Below are positions 9,912-20,199 of a stretch of 64,000 nt of DNA, piece after piece (the first letter of the stretch is position 1; each line of letters begins with the position of its first letter). The stretch is taken from positions 38,471 through 102,470 of the forward strand of contig PVNU02001295.1 of the NCBI GenBank assembly GCA_003013855.2. Reading direction: 5' to 3'. The DNA comes from Liriodendron chinense. Its lineage: Eukaryota > Streptophyta > Magnoliopsida > Magnoliales > Magnoliaceae. The notes beneath the pieces were generated by a model. It was given only the letters and a program-made list of their open reading frames with translations, was not told the origin of the DNA and did not search any database. A program made the translations under genes and the position numbers.

Positions 9912-11991
9912 TGATAAGTACCTAATATTGTGTAATTAACCCTGGTTGTTAAGGGCATTATCATTGTTTTTCCGGTTAATTATCTCTCATTAGGTGAATT
10001 TTCTGTCTTCAGGTGATCAGGAGAGGTTGGACAAAATCCGAGTCAATCAGGACGATTTAGTGCCCAAAAGTAATCAACGTCAAGTGTGTGGTGATCATGA
10101 AGAAAATCGGGCCGTAAAGATCAAATGATGGATCATATTCTATGGTGGACCGCACCACAACCACTCATTGGAAGTCCGGGATGTGCATGTTTGATGGTAG
10201 TGATTTGGAGATCACATGAGTTTGAACGGTCAAGATTGGATGTCTATAGTTGGGACCAACCGTCCATCAAGCAAGCACGACCAGCATCCATCTCCGCATG
10301 TTCATCATCAAACGGCCAGCTGATCAGCAAAATCTCAGCCGTTGATCATCCAAATCATCTCCACCGTCCATCTCCATGCACTGCTCTCCTAAATCAGCTC
10401 CACCTTCATCTGCAGATCAGCCACTTGGCATGTGTGGTCAGCTTCAGCTCCAGCTTCAACAGCCAGCGTTGTGGACCCCACATCTCAGCCGCCCAGGCCA
10501 TCTCCACCGTCAAGCAAGGTGGACCACACATAACAACATCAATTGGACCGTCCATCTCAAGCAGTCCATCCCCACACGTGCCATCAAAGGATGTCCAACA
10601 ACCTTCAATTGTGTAACAGCAAGGTGGGCCCCCAACATGATGAAGCTCTTCACTACCGTCCACCCATTGCTCGTGTACATCAGCAGTCCAACAAGTGGAC
10701 CCCACTTCTCCAACACACGTGCAACCTCAACGTCCAAGGAACTCCAGCCGTCCACCAGGTGGATCACCATTCTTCACACGTGCAGGGCTGGATGATCAGC
10801 AACAATCCCACACGTTCAGCATGTGCAACCATCCAGCAAAGTGGACCCACTTTGTACAGCAATCCAAGCCTTCAAGCAGTTGATTCAGACCGGCCGTCCA
10901 TCAAAGTTTGTGGCCCACCTCATCTCCTCAGCATCATTCTCATGTACAAGGGCTGGACATCTAAGCACGTGCACAACAGTGGAGCCCACCTTCATCAACA
11001 ATCCATCTTCCAAGCCCACAGTTCACACGTGCATCAGCAGCACTTGTCCACCTACGTCAGCAGCCATCCACCATCTTCAATTTCCAACCGTCCATCACAA
11101 CAGCAGTGGACGTCAGTCCAGCTGAACCAGCTCAGCCGTCCATCAAGTGGGCCACATTCTGATGAACATCAGCTCCAACGACCAGTCCAGTAGACCTCTC
11201 ACCCAATCATCCATTCTGCAAGACAGCAAAGGAGCTCCTATTCTCCTTCACACGTGCTGACATCAACATGTTCAGCTCATCATCCAGGGACGTCCACCAT
11301 ATCTACACTGTCCAGGCCACGCGTGTCCGTGCAGATCAGTCATCCATCGTTCATCCATCTCCATGATCAAGAAGGTGGACCTCCAGATTGAATCACCGTT
11401 CACAGCAAGCAGGGCTGATCGTTCCAGTTCCAAAACCGTCCATCAATGTGGAGCCCACGTTCAGCATATAATCAGCGCACCATTCACCATCCATTCCTGC
11501 AACAAGTGGACGAGAGAGCCTCTGTTCCAAATGTCAGCACCAACCAGGGACGTCTGCAATCAGTGGACCCCACTTCATCACATCGTCCAGCAGGCCCTAC
11601 CTTCTCATGTGATCATCTAACTCAAGTGGCCCCCACTTCAATGAACAGTCCAGATTGTCCAGATTCTCCATGTGAACCCAGTCAACTCCAACTCATGTGG
11701 ACTGAGTTAACTCACCTTACCATCTTCCATCCTTGGGCCAAGCAAATGCCACCTCATCATCCAAGCCTCACTCCAAGCCCAAACCTAAAAGAAAAGTTTG
11801 CTTTAGGCTTGGAGTGACACCTAAGATTGGAGTACTTTTCTTGCCACATGTCCATCCAAGCCTAACTCCAATCCCGAACCTAAAAGAAAAGTTGCTTTGG
11901 GCACTCCAAGCCTAACTCCATTCCCAAACCTAAAGAAACTTTTGGAGTGACACCTAGGGTTGGGAGGAGGCTTGGAAGCTCCTCATAAGGC

Positions 11992-11999
11992 TATAAAAG
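11992..11999 (+). promoter_or_regulatory. TATA box of the Athila LTR
   Basis: TATAAAAG lies about 2.08 kb into the LTR and is followed by a pyrimidine-rich leader. Equivalent boxes occur at about 50642-50650 (+) and 52871-52881 (-) in the related LTRs. Confidence 0.7.
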
Positions 12000-12927
12000 A
12001 AGCTCGTCTCCCTCTCATTCTCATCATCCCATTCTCTACAACTCCTCTCTTCTCCTTAGTTTTCTTTCTTTCTTTCTTTTGTAGTGTAGAGTAGTTTTCT
12101 CTTTTGTAGAGAATTTAGTCTTCCATTGTAGCATGGTCAGCTAAACCTCTAGCTAAGGCTAGGGGTGAAGCCTTTGAAGAAATTTGCAAGATATGGTTCT
12201 TTTGGTTCAACATTGTGTGGTGTAAATGTTGGAGTTCTCTTTGGTTGATCGGTTTGGTTATCCACCTCGGCGAACGCTATTGTTGTGCAAGCCCCTTGAT
12301 CTATCGTCGACTCCGGGCACGTTGGATGCTTTGAATTCCCTACGGTCATCGAGCTAGTGCAGGTAAAGTCATCGATCAGTAAAATCCCTTGATCCATTGT
12401 AGACTCCGGGCACATTGGATGCTTTGGATTCCCTGTGATCGATAGACGAGATCTTAACGGTTGGATCGGTCAATCAAAGCCTCCTATCTTGTAAGTATGC
12501 ATTTGATTGTATGAATTGTGATCTTATCGGTTGACTTGTTGCAAAGTTGTTGATCTGTACAATTCCTTGATCCATTGTCGACTCCGGGCACAGTGGATGC
12601 TTGGAATTCCTTGCGATCAACTTACGAGTGCTTCATGGTCAAATCAATCGGTTTAGATCACCATCTTTTATGAAATATGCAAATGGTTTAACTGTTTTAT
12701 CTTCCGGTTGGAATGAATCTTTATTCAATTCCAGTTGAGTTATAGTTGGACCAACGAATCGAATCTTGTGAATGAATCAAAGGTGGACCCCTGATGCCTT
12801 AGCCCCTTTCTATTTTTGTCTTTCACCACACACAACTTGCTCCACTCTCGTGGATAAATCAGATTTCATCTCACTCACCTAAACTAATTCCTCTAAGTGT
12901 TCTTAACCCCAATCCCTGTGGATCGAC

Positions 12928-12942
12928 CTCGGTCTTACCGAG
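12928..12942 (+). other. Conserved CTCGGTCTTACCGAG hairpin near the LTR end
   Basis: A perfect 6-bp stem with a 3-base loop sits about 53 bp before the LTR end. The same 15-mer is at 2677-2691 and 51669-51683 (+), and on the - strand at 599-613 and 59815-59829. At 51843-51857 one stem base is mutated. Confidence 0.85.
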
Positions 12943-12995
12943 TATTTTACTACTTCGCTACCTGCACTTGGGTGTGCAATCTTCGGATTGTAGCA

Positions 12996-14737
12996 TTTAT
13001 TTCCCATGGGTCTACGGCATAGAACTCAAAGACTTCATCCGGAGGGGATCGGTTCCGTTGCATGCATTTCAGAAGCGGAAGATGATCAGCGGAAACCTGG
13101 AGACTATCGAGGCAAAGATAGCTCGTCACGATGACGTCGACTTCTTCCTCTTCTCCGGGACCAATAGTGAAGATCCTGAATTACTCGATGATGATGAGAG
13201 CCTTGGCTCCTATGGGCGTTGCTTTCTGATATCTATCCGTCCAGGCTCACTGCCTTTAAGAGAGGGTGCTGAGTTTTGGAGAGAGCCATACTACCCGAAC
13301 CGATTTGCCAGGCAGTTTGGTTATGACCAAGGGGTACCGGAGTTGCTCGAACCAGTGACGAGAGAGCAGCGGGCATACGGCACAGGACCGATCCATTGGA
13401 AATGGATATGGCGACAGCTCCTGCTTACGAGGTCGGGTTGTTCTTTCATCGTTCCAGGCACAGAGTATATCCCTGGCGCCACATACGGATGGATGAGGTG
13501 GTGGGCTCACCAATATTCTTTGATCCGAAACAATCGACACGTAACCGATCCTGTCTTCGTCTCTCCTCCGATTGTTAATCCTACTCCCGCCAACGGCTTG
13601 GGTTATGTGGCAGAGCCGCTCCGTCAACTGGCTACTCTGGGCGTGCAGAAGTTCATGACCTCTCTGAATGTTATAATAGATCATGAGAAACCCGAGCACA
13701 CGCTTGAAGGGTGGGTCGCCTACGGGCAGAGGGTCACATTGCAAGGGAATCCGGATTCCCCGCTCGTCGGTCCCATGGCAGAGGGACAGAGGGAGCGCTA
13801 TGATGTCGGCGATGATAATGACGACGAGGTCGACGTGGCGGGCGATGTAGGCGGAGAGGAGGATGCCGGTGATGACGACCGAGGGGACGATAATGATGAT
13901 GATGCTGGTGATGGCAATGATGGAGGAGGTGATGTTGGCGAGGAGGTCATCAAAGAGGGTGGAGAGGGTGACGACGAGGGAGATGTTGTGGCAGCAAGTA
14001 CCCCGCTGTCCAGTGGTCAGGGAGGTCGCGGTCAGAGTCCAGCGAGTCGGACGAGCTTGTCCAGACGTTCTGTTCCCTGGGATAGTGATTTCGAACTGTC
14101 TCCTGAACGTTCTGGTCCTCGAGTGAAGACCGCTCATCGCGTCCCTATTGCCGACGGAGGAAAGAAGATAAAGGACCTGCTGAAGTTGTACAAGGCTGAG
14201 AAGGCGCGAAGCCGACTCCCCCAGGCAACCGGCAGTGTCCCGATTGACGACGCTAGCGAACTCAGGGAAGAAGGGGAGATGATCTCGCATGCGGGCCTCA
14301 GCGGAGATCGTCCTAGGGAAGAAGGTGAAGGTAATGAGCCAATATATGAGAGATCTGTTCCCGAGGCAGACATAGAACCCGTCCCCATGGACATCGACAG
14401 TGAGCCGCGAGCTGAAGATCCCCCTCTTGTCGATCCTGTCAATACCAAGGCTGCAGCGAACCCTAGCCCCACTCCTGAGGCGAGACCTGTTATTGCTACG
14501 GAAGAGGCATCACTCCCTTCCCGAGGAACCATGCCTGCAGATGCCGCTAGCGCACCAGAGCCTCTGGCCGAAGTACCCCTGACCACTGAACCAGTTCAAG
14601 CTATCTCTGCCCCCCGATCGTTGTTCTTCCTTCCCCTGAATTGCCTGAGCCGGCAGCGGAAGTTGCAGCTGGATGTGCTCCTAGCTCGTCAATACCTGTT
14701 GCCTCCGCTAGTGCACCAGGCGATGAAATCCCTGCTG
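12996..14737 (+). pseudogene. Antisense ORF of the Tat element, exon 1: plant-mobile-domain-like part plus acidic region (5'-truncated)
   Basis: This reading frame runs opposite to Tat gag-pol, between integrase and the missing 3' LTR. Its N-terminal part was cut off by Athila-1; the frame continues a few codons into the LTR only by chance. The first ~250 residues, with FWREPYYPNRFARQFGYDQG and WMRWWAHQYS, resemble the C-terminal part of the plant mobile domain (PF10536 type), shared by transposable elements and host proteins such as MAIN/MAIL1. A long Asp/Glu/Gly-rich stretch (about 13800-13990) and a Pro/Ser/Ala-rich linker follow. A one-base loss in the C run at 14610-14615 shifts the frame; after it the Pro/Ala-rich character continues in the new frame up to a splice donor at 14738. 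The antisense 344-residue frame is a shadow. The function is unknown. A captured host-gene fragment is the alternative. Confidence 0.72.
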
Positions 14738-14814
14738 GTATACTACTTTCCTTTATTGCTTTGCTTGCCTCTCTTCTTTCTCCAGCGTGCTAATGTTTAC
14801 CTTTCTTTTACCAG
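14738..14814 (+). other. Probable intron (GT-AG, 77 bp) in the antisense ORF
   Basis: The donor GTATACT at 14738 follows the Pro/Ala-rich exon. The segment is T-rich and ends in TTTTACCAG at 14814. Joining the flanks keeps the reading frame, given the frame used just before the donor, and both sides are Pro/Ala-rich. A nearer AG at 14784-14785 does not keep the frame. Confidence 0.68.
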
Positions 14815-15518
14815 CCACTGCCCCTGCCAGCATCCTGGTTCCTGTAGTCTTGCCCGAGGCATTCCTCTCATCTCTCCGAGGCTTATCAAGGACCAAGGCG
14901 AATCTTCTTAAAAGCTTACTGTCCGACGTCGTCGATTCGCTGAAGAATGGAGATGAATGGTCTATCCTGGACGAGGCACTGCAGGCATTGGAGCTTAACG
15001 CCACGTGGCTTGGTGTTGACATCTCTTCGATAGTCAGCCACGTGTCCCAATTCAAAGATGGAATGGCTCAAGTGAACGAGGCGAGGCACCTCAAGGTTGA
15101 TCCTTCTGTCGAAGAAAAACGTGGTCACTTACGGTCCCTTCTTCCGGAACTTGAGTTACACGAGGCGGACGTGGCCGCAGTACGGAGGGATTGGCAGGCT
15201 GTCGATGCTGAATGCCAAGAGGCTACTGAACGTCTCGCGGAGATCGAAAATGAAATGGCCCGCTTACGAGCTGAACATTCTGTCATCCATCTCAAACTTT
15301 CAAAGTTCGGCGGTCAGAAGGCACACCTGCAGTCTTTTATCGACCAGCGCGAGGCGAAGTGTAACGCTGTGAGGGCACAAGTTACGGAGTTGAAGCGGTA
15401 TCTCCAAGACATTCCTGACCCTGCCCAAGTCTTAGCTGCGGCCGAGGCGAGACAGAAGGCGATCGGAGAATCTGCGGTCAACTTGTTAAAACAATGCCTG
15501 AAGACTCTAGACAGTTGA
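14815..15518 (+). pseudogene. Antisense ORF of the Tat element, exon 2: coiled-coil C-terminus
   Basis: About 234 residues are open from the splice acceptor to TGA 15516-15518. The part from roughly 15060 to 15500 has heptad-like spacing of Leu, Ala and Val between charged residues and reads as a coiled coil, for example near ATERLAEIENEMARLRAEH. I recognise no enzyme domain. The exon has no internal stop, so the coding constraint may have lasted until recently. It ends 441 bp from the convergent integrase end at 15960, so the two frames are tail to tail. A role as an oligomerising protein of the element is inference. It could be expressed from an antisense promoter outside the window. Confidence 0.65.
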
Positions 15519-15959
15519 ACTGTAATAATCTCATTTGTAATTTGAAACACGTTAGAATATGTCGTAGTGAATGTTGTAATCGATATGTATGCTATTGCAG
15601 TCTTGAGTTTATATTGTGCCTTTAGCCTGCCTTTGATTTATTTAAATTTGAGTGCAACTAGATTGGGCCTTTCGGAAAGGGGCATCCCCCTGTTAGGACT
15701 TAAACTCACGCTTATGGGAACAAAGACTTAACCAGGTCTCGATTCAGGGCTTATCCCAATTCTGGATGTCCTTGGAAAGACTGGGGTGGCATACTCGACG
15801 TGTCCGGAGTCTTATCGGCTCCTCCCATACCTGTGTAAGCACAAAATAGGCGATTAGCATTTTAGTTTAGTCATTGTACGGTATCCTTTCTTCTGGTATC
15901 TACTTTATTACACTTTTCCCTCTACTGGGGTGTTTACAACTTGCAACGACGAGTCTTTG
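15519..15959. other. Non-coding gap between the convergent Tat frames
   Basis: This stretch separates the antisense ORF end from the end of Tat integrase. I see no ORF, repeat or RNA gene. It could hold polyadenylation signals for both strands, but I cannot point to one with confidence. Confidence 0.5.
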
Positions 15960-17461
15960 TTAAGTGTAATATCTTTTTAGGAATCGACCATTCACCAGTG
16001 AACTGATGCCTTGCCCTTTGCAATCTATCACTCGATATGCTCCGTTGGAATATACTTCATCAATAATGCAGACGGGATCCCATTTTGGGTCGAATTTACT
16101 TTTCAGCCCTTGGGTCAGTGCCGGACGCTTCATCATTAGCACAAGATCGCCCTTCTTGAATGATCTGCCCCTGACACGCTTATCGTATGCGGCGGAAATT
16201 TGCTTTTGATATATCTCGAGCCTTTGCTGGGCAACGAGCCTTTTTTTATCTAAATCATCGAGTTCGACCATCCGGCTCTTGGCGTTATGCTCGGTTGTTA
16301 GGGAGTGTCGGAGAGCGACCCGTAGCGACTCAACTTGTATTTCCATTGGGATCACGGCTTCCGTACCGTACACTAGCGAGTAGGGTGTGGCTCGAGTAGC
16401 TGTGCGGTGTGTAGTTCAATATGCCCATAATGCTTCAGGTAATCGTCTGTCCCAATCCTTCTTGCTCTCTGCCACTGTCTTTTTTTAAAATCTTCACAAT
16501 AGTCTTGTTGAATGCTTTGGCCAGTCCATTCGCAGGAGGATAATAGGGCGATGAATAACAATGCTTGATTTTGAATTTTGCGCACAGCTTATCAATAATA
16601 GCATTCTTGAAGGGTGTCCCGTTGTCCGTGGTGATTCTCTCGGGGATACCATGTCAGTATAATATGGTGTGGACGAATGAAACCTTCGACATGTCTGTCT
16701 TTCACGTTTCTCAGGGCGACTGCCTCAGCCCATTTGGAGAAATAGTCGGTCGTTGCAAGGATGTACTGATGTCCCTGGGAGGATGGTGGACTAATCGGCC
16801 TGATCACGTCCATGCCCCAGGCTGCAAAAGGCCAGGACATTACCGACTGATGCAATTCTTCTGGTGGTGAATGTATGATATCGGCATGGACTTGACACTG
16901 GTGACACTTCTTTACGTACTCTATCGCGTCTTTTGCCATAGCAGGCCAGTAGTAACCCATGTGTCGCACGCGGTGATGTAAATTCCTCCCTCCCTGATGA
17001 GCACCATATTCTCCTCCGTGAGCTTCTTTCAATGTATCACGTGCTTCATCTTGGCTTAGGCACCGCAGCAGTACTCCCTCGTAGGACCGTTTGTAAAGTA
17101 CGTCATTCTGGAATACGAATGAGTTGGCACGCCTTCTGATTTGTGTGCGCATTTTGGGATCTTCCGGCAGGAATCTGTACTTCAGATAATCAATGAATGA
17201 TTTTCTCCAATCATCTTCCTCTGTGATCTCGAAGCAGCAAATGGGATTGGCACTCAATTCTCCACTGCGCAACGCAGTCGTCGGCAGGATTCTTCTTTCT
17301 TCAATTGTTACTTGAAGCGGGCTGCCTCCAGGGTTAGCCAAAGCAGCGGCTAAACTGGCGAGTGCATCTGCTTGTACATTCTCCTGCCTCGGTATATGCG
17401 AGATACTACTGTTCCGAAACCGATCGAACATGGACTGCGCTTGGTGGCAATAGGGCGACAC
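15960..17461 (-). pseudogene. Tat integrase, broken
   Basis: The fragments encode the integrase of the Tat element. The zinc-binding part has a recognisable CHQCQ motif, followed by a DDE core. The first Asp is kept in WGMDVIRPI, where Gly is usual instead of Arg. The second Asp (about 16618-16635) lies in a different frame from the first fragment. The position of the catalytic Glu, in a stretch reading NGLAKAFN, is Lys (codon at 16516-16518), so strand transfer would be lost. The C-terminal piece (15960-16373) contains the basic GDLVL segment and ends without a chromodomain, as expected for Tat. At least two frame or stop lesions separate the pieces. Confidence 0.85.
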
Positions 17462-18924
17462 TCGGGTTTGCGGACTTCGTATTCTGTCGTTAGTTGTCCG
17501 ATGACGAGCCTAGAGTCACCATAGATACGTATTTCCTTGATCTGCATTTCCAGGGCCAACTGTAACCCGATGATAAGAGCCTGGTACTCTGCTTCGTTGT
17601 TGGTGCATATTGGGACTAACGTGAACGAGTAAGGTAATAAGTCTCCTTGCGGACTGATAAATATAACTCCTGCCCCTGACCCTACCGCTCTAGCTGTGCC
17701 GTCGAAATACATCTCCCAATGGCGTGCTTCATTAATCGTCATAACCTGATCGTCTGGGAGGTCATATTCTATTTCTTCACCGCTCGGTACTGGATGCGCG
17801 GCAAGGAAGTCTGCGACAGCTTGCCCTTTGATGGCCTGAGCTGACATGTATGTCAAGTCGAATTCCGACAAGAGCAGGGCCCACTTGGCCAGCCGCCCAG
17901 ACAACATGGGTCTGTTCATGAGAAACTTGAGGGGATCCGCTTTGGATATCAACATTATCTGGTGAGAAAGGCAGTAATGTCTGAGTTTCTTGACGGCAAA
18001 GATTAATGCCAGACAAATCTTTTCGATCGCTGAGTAGTTAAACTCGGCTCCCACCAGTGTGCGGCTGAGGTAATAGAGTGCGCTTTCCTTTCCTTCTTCG
18101 TTCTTCTGGCCTAAGAGGGCTCCAAGTGAATTTTTGCCGACGGCAATGTAGAGGATTAGTGGCTCCCCTTTAATTGGTGCTACAAGGACTGGAGATTTTT
18201 CGAGTAAGTCCTTCAGAGAGTCGAACGCTTTCTGGCAAGCGCTATCCCACTCGAACTGTACTCCTTTCTTGTTGAGGAGCGAGAATGGTTGACAACGATC
18301 GGATAGATTCGAGATGAATCTTCTTAGGTACGCGACCCGGTCTTGGAAGCTTTTCAGCTCTTTGAGACTCTTCGGAGGTGGCATTTCCCTGATCACCTTA
18401 ATCTTCTTTGGATCAATTTCTATGCCTCAGTGTTTGATAACAAATCCTAAAAACTTGCCAGAGGAAACCCCGAATGCGCACTTTAACAGATTCATGCGGA
18501 GGCTTTTCTTTCTCAGTCTTTGAAACACTTGTCGTAGATGCTCTCTATGCTGTTCATGCCCGGCCGATCTCACTACCAGATCGTCTACATAGCATTCGAC
18601 ATGTTTATGCATCATGTCCTGGAAGATCACTTGCATCGCACGCTGATACGTTGCTCCTGCGTTTTTTAACCCAAACGGCATCACGCGGTAACAGTATATG
18701 CCCAACGTTGTACGGAATGCTGTCGATTCCTCATCTTTTGGAGCCATACAAATCTGGTTATACCTCGAGTAACTGTCCATAAAGGACATCACTGCGTACC
18801 CTGTCGTGCTGTCGATCAGTAGTTCTGGGATAGGCAGTGGGAAATCATCCTTAGGGCATGCTTCATTGAGGTTCTGAAAGTCTACACAGATTCGGATTTG
18901 ACCGCTCTTTTTATTGATCGGCAC
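17350..18924 (-). pseudogene. Tat reverse transcriptase with two RNase H domains, broken
   Basis: The RT part (18427-18924) carries IRICVDFQNLNEACPKDDFP and the catalytic YVDDL at 18577-18591, in a separate fragment from the RNase H part. The first RNase H (about 17850-18250) is degenerate: the usual catalytic Asp near IAVGKNSLGALLGQ is not seen. It is followed by an archaeal-type RNase H (about 17460-17730) with the full acidic set in YFDGTA, NNEAEYQAL and GDSRLVI. This duplication, with decay of the original domain, is typical of the Tat lineage. A stop separates the RT and RNase H parts near 18400-18426. Confidence 0.88.
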
Positions 18925-18957
18925 AATATTTGAGATCCATTGTGGGTATTTGACCTC

Positions 18958-20199
18958 TCAGATGAACCCGGCTTGGATTAACTTTTCGACCTCCTCTTCG
19001 ATTTTGGGTACTATGTCTGGGTGGAATCGTTGTTGAGCCTGTTTGACCACTTTCTTCCCCTTCAGGATGCCCAACTTGTGCATTGCGATCGTTGGACTAA
19101 GCCCTGGCATTTCTGAGTATGTCCAAGCGAACACGTCCCGGTTCTCTTTCAACAGTTGGATGTATTTCTCTTTCTCCTCTTCTGGGACATTTTTACTCAG
19201 GTATGTATTTCTGGGGTCTTCTGGGGTTCCTAGGTTTATTTCTTCAAGCTCATCTATCGTGGGCTGTCCCCCGTCTTCTATCTGTGCAGGTGCGGCACTG
19301 GGTTGAATGACGTCAACTACCTCTTGTGGCTGTACCTCTTCCGTGGGATTGATCGTCACCATATTGACATGTCTAATCTTTATCTTTGCCCCTAAACCTT
19401 CTCTTCCTTGGTAAGCTCCGGTGTTTTCTTCGAACGGTGCTAACATTCTACCATTCGAGGCCGATTCCGAGTAACAGAAACCCATATTCTTCATGATGTG
19501 ATGACTAACCTCGCTGTACCTTTCCTCTTCTATTGGTTGAGGCAAGCGAAGTGATTTTTCGGCCTCGTCCCTAGACTGTGCAGATTCACTTGACACTGAA
19601 TAGAATTTGATTTCTTTCTTTGTATTGGCGTTTGGCGGTACCACAAACTGGCCAGGAGCTCTTGGAAAAGGCTTAACTCTCCCTATTTTCGGTACTGGCA
19701 TGTTGAAGCTAGATTTGAGCACACTCATGTGCTGATTCGATATCATCTCTAGGACGGACTGCCCGGGCTGTCGCAAGTGCTTCGGGATTATGTAAAATTT
19801 CTTGGTAGTCCTTTGAGGTCCTTCAGCTGACTGACCTGTGGCTTCTTTCTGAGTAATGAACTGAGGTTTGCCTTTCTGTTCGAACTTACTGACTTTAGGT
19901 TTTACCCCTTGCCCTTTCTGCGTTACGTCGGGCTTCTTTGTGAGCTCTCTTTCGTCGACCAGGTCATAGTACCGGGCATCCGCCAAGAATGATTCTGCAA
20001 TTGTATATGGCTTTGGGTCTGCTGCCACTCTGTACTGAACTCCCTCTCTGTTGTATTTGAAGCACTGATGATAGGTTGAGGGAACGACGCGATTCTGATG
20101 GAGCCACGGCCTCCCTAACAGAAGATTATACGTTGTTACTGCGTCGATTACTTGACATGTTACTTTCGTCTTCAGCTTTTCAATTTCTAGCGTCACAGT
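18958..20199 (-). pseudogene. Tat protease C-terminus and protease-RT linker (left of the Sirevirus insertion)
   Basis: The frame starts at the Sirevirus insertion (20199) in the middle of protease and carries the LLGRPWLH motif that closes retropepsin-like domains. A linker of about 330 residues follows, rich in Lys, Pro and Glu, with no domain I recognise. It leads into the RT N-terminus (KENRDVFAWTYSEMPGLSP). A stop at 18957-18960 separates it from RT. The N-terminal protease half, with its catalytic Asp, lies at 31361-31738, so one Tat protein is now about 11 kb apart. Confidence 0.83.

Larger units (their letters stand above)
1..12995 (+). mobile_element. Athila-1: Athila-lineage Ty3/gypsy LTR retrotransposon (5' end outside window)
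   Basis: The visible parts are the 3' portion of the 5' LTR, a tRNA-Asp primer site, one long gag-pol ORF, a non-coding 3' region, a polypurine tract and a complete 3' LTR. Positions 1-556 plus 2676-2744 align with 12372-12995, which proves the direct LTR repeat. About 2.46 kb of the 5' LTR must lie left of the window. The element ends in ...TGTAGCA at 12995, inside the antisense ORF of a Tat element, so it inserted there. The 5-bp target copy expected on the right is TTTAT (12996-13000); the left copy is outside. No env-like ORF follows pol, although many Athila relatives have one. Confidence 0.93.
9912..12995 (+). repeat. Athila-1 3' LTR, complete (3084 bp)
   Basis: The LTR starts TGATAAGTACC and ends GATTGTAGCA. 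Its last 624 bp match the visible 5' LTR. U3 is rich in short degenerate blocks (CCGTCCATC, GTGGACCCCA, CACACGTG), with six exact CACGTG sites between 10575 and 11256. A TATA-like TATAAAAG at 11992-11999 is followed by a CT-rich leader, so transcription probably starts near 12025. The transcribed part holds three copies of a roughly 48-bp unit (about 12293-12340, 12386-12434, 12563-12611). ORFs in U3 look non-coding because they are repeat-driven. Confidence 0.93.

Noticed and set aside
10125..11817. Overlapping ORFs of up to 216 residues in the Athila-1 3' LTR
   Set aside because: They lie in all frames of a repeat-rich U3, with Pro/Ser/His-rich low-complexity products, and are not kept open in the other LTR copies.
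12968..12995. Start of the antisense ORF inside the Athila-1 LTR
   Set aside because: The first codons come from LTR sequence and there is no ATG. The true N-terminus was cut away by the insertion.
13256..14290. 344-residue ORF on the - strand
   Set aside because: It is the mirror of the antisense exon 1, with codon use and acidic repeat forcing it open. It has no recognisable domain and its strand is not supported by context.
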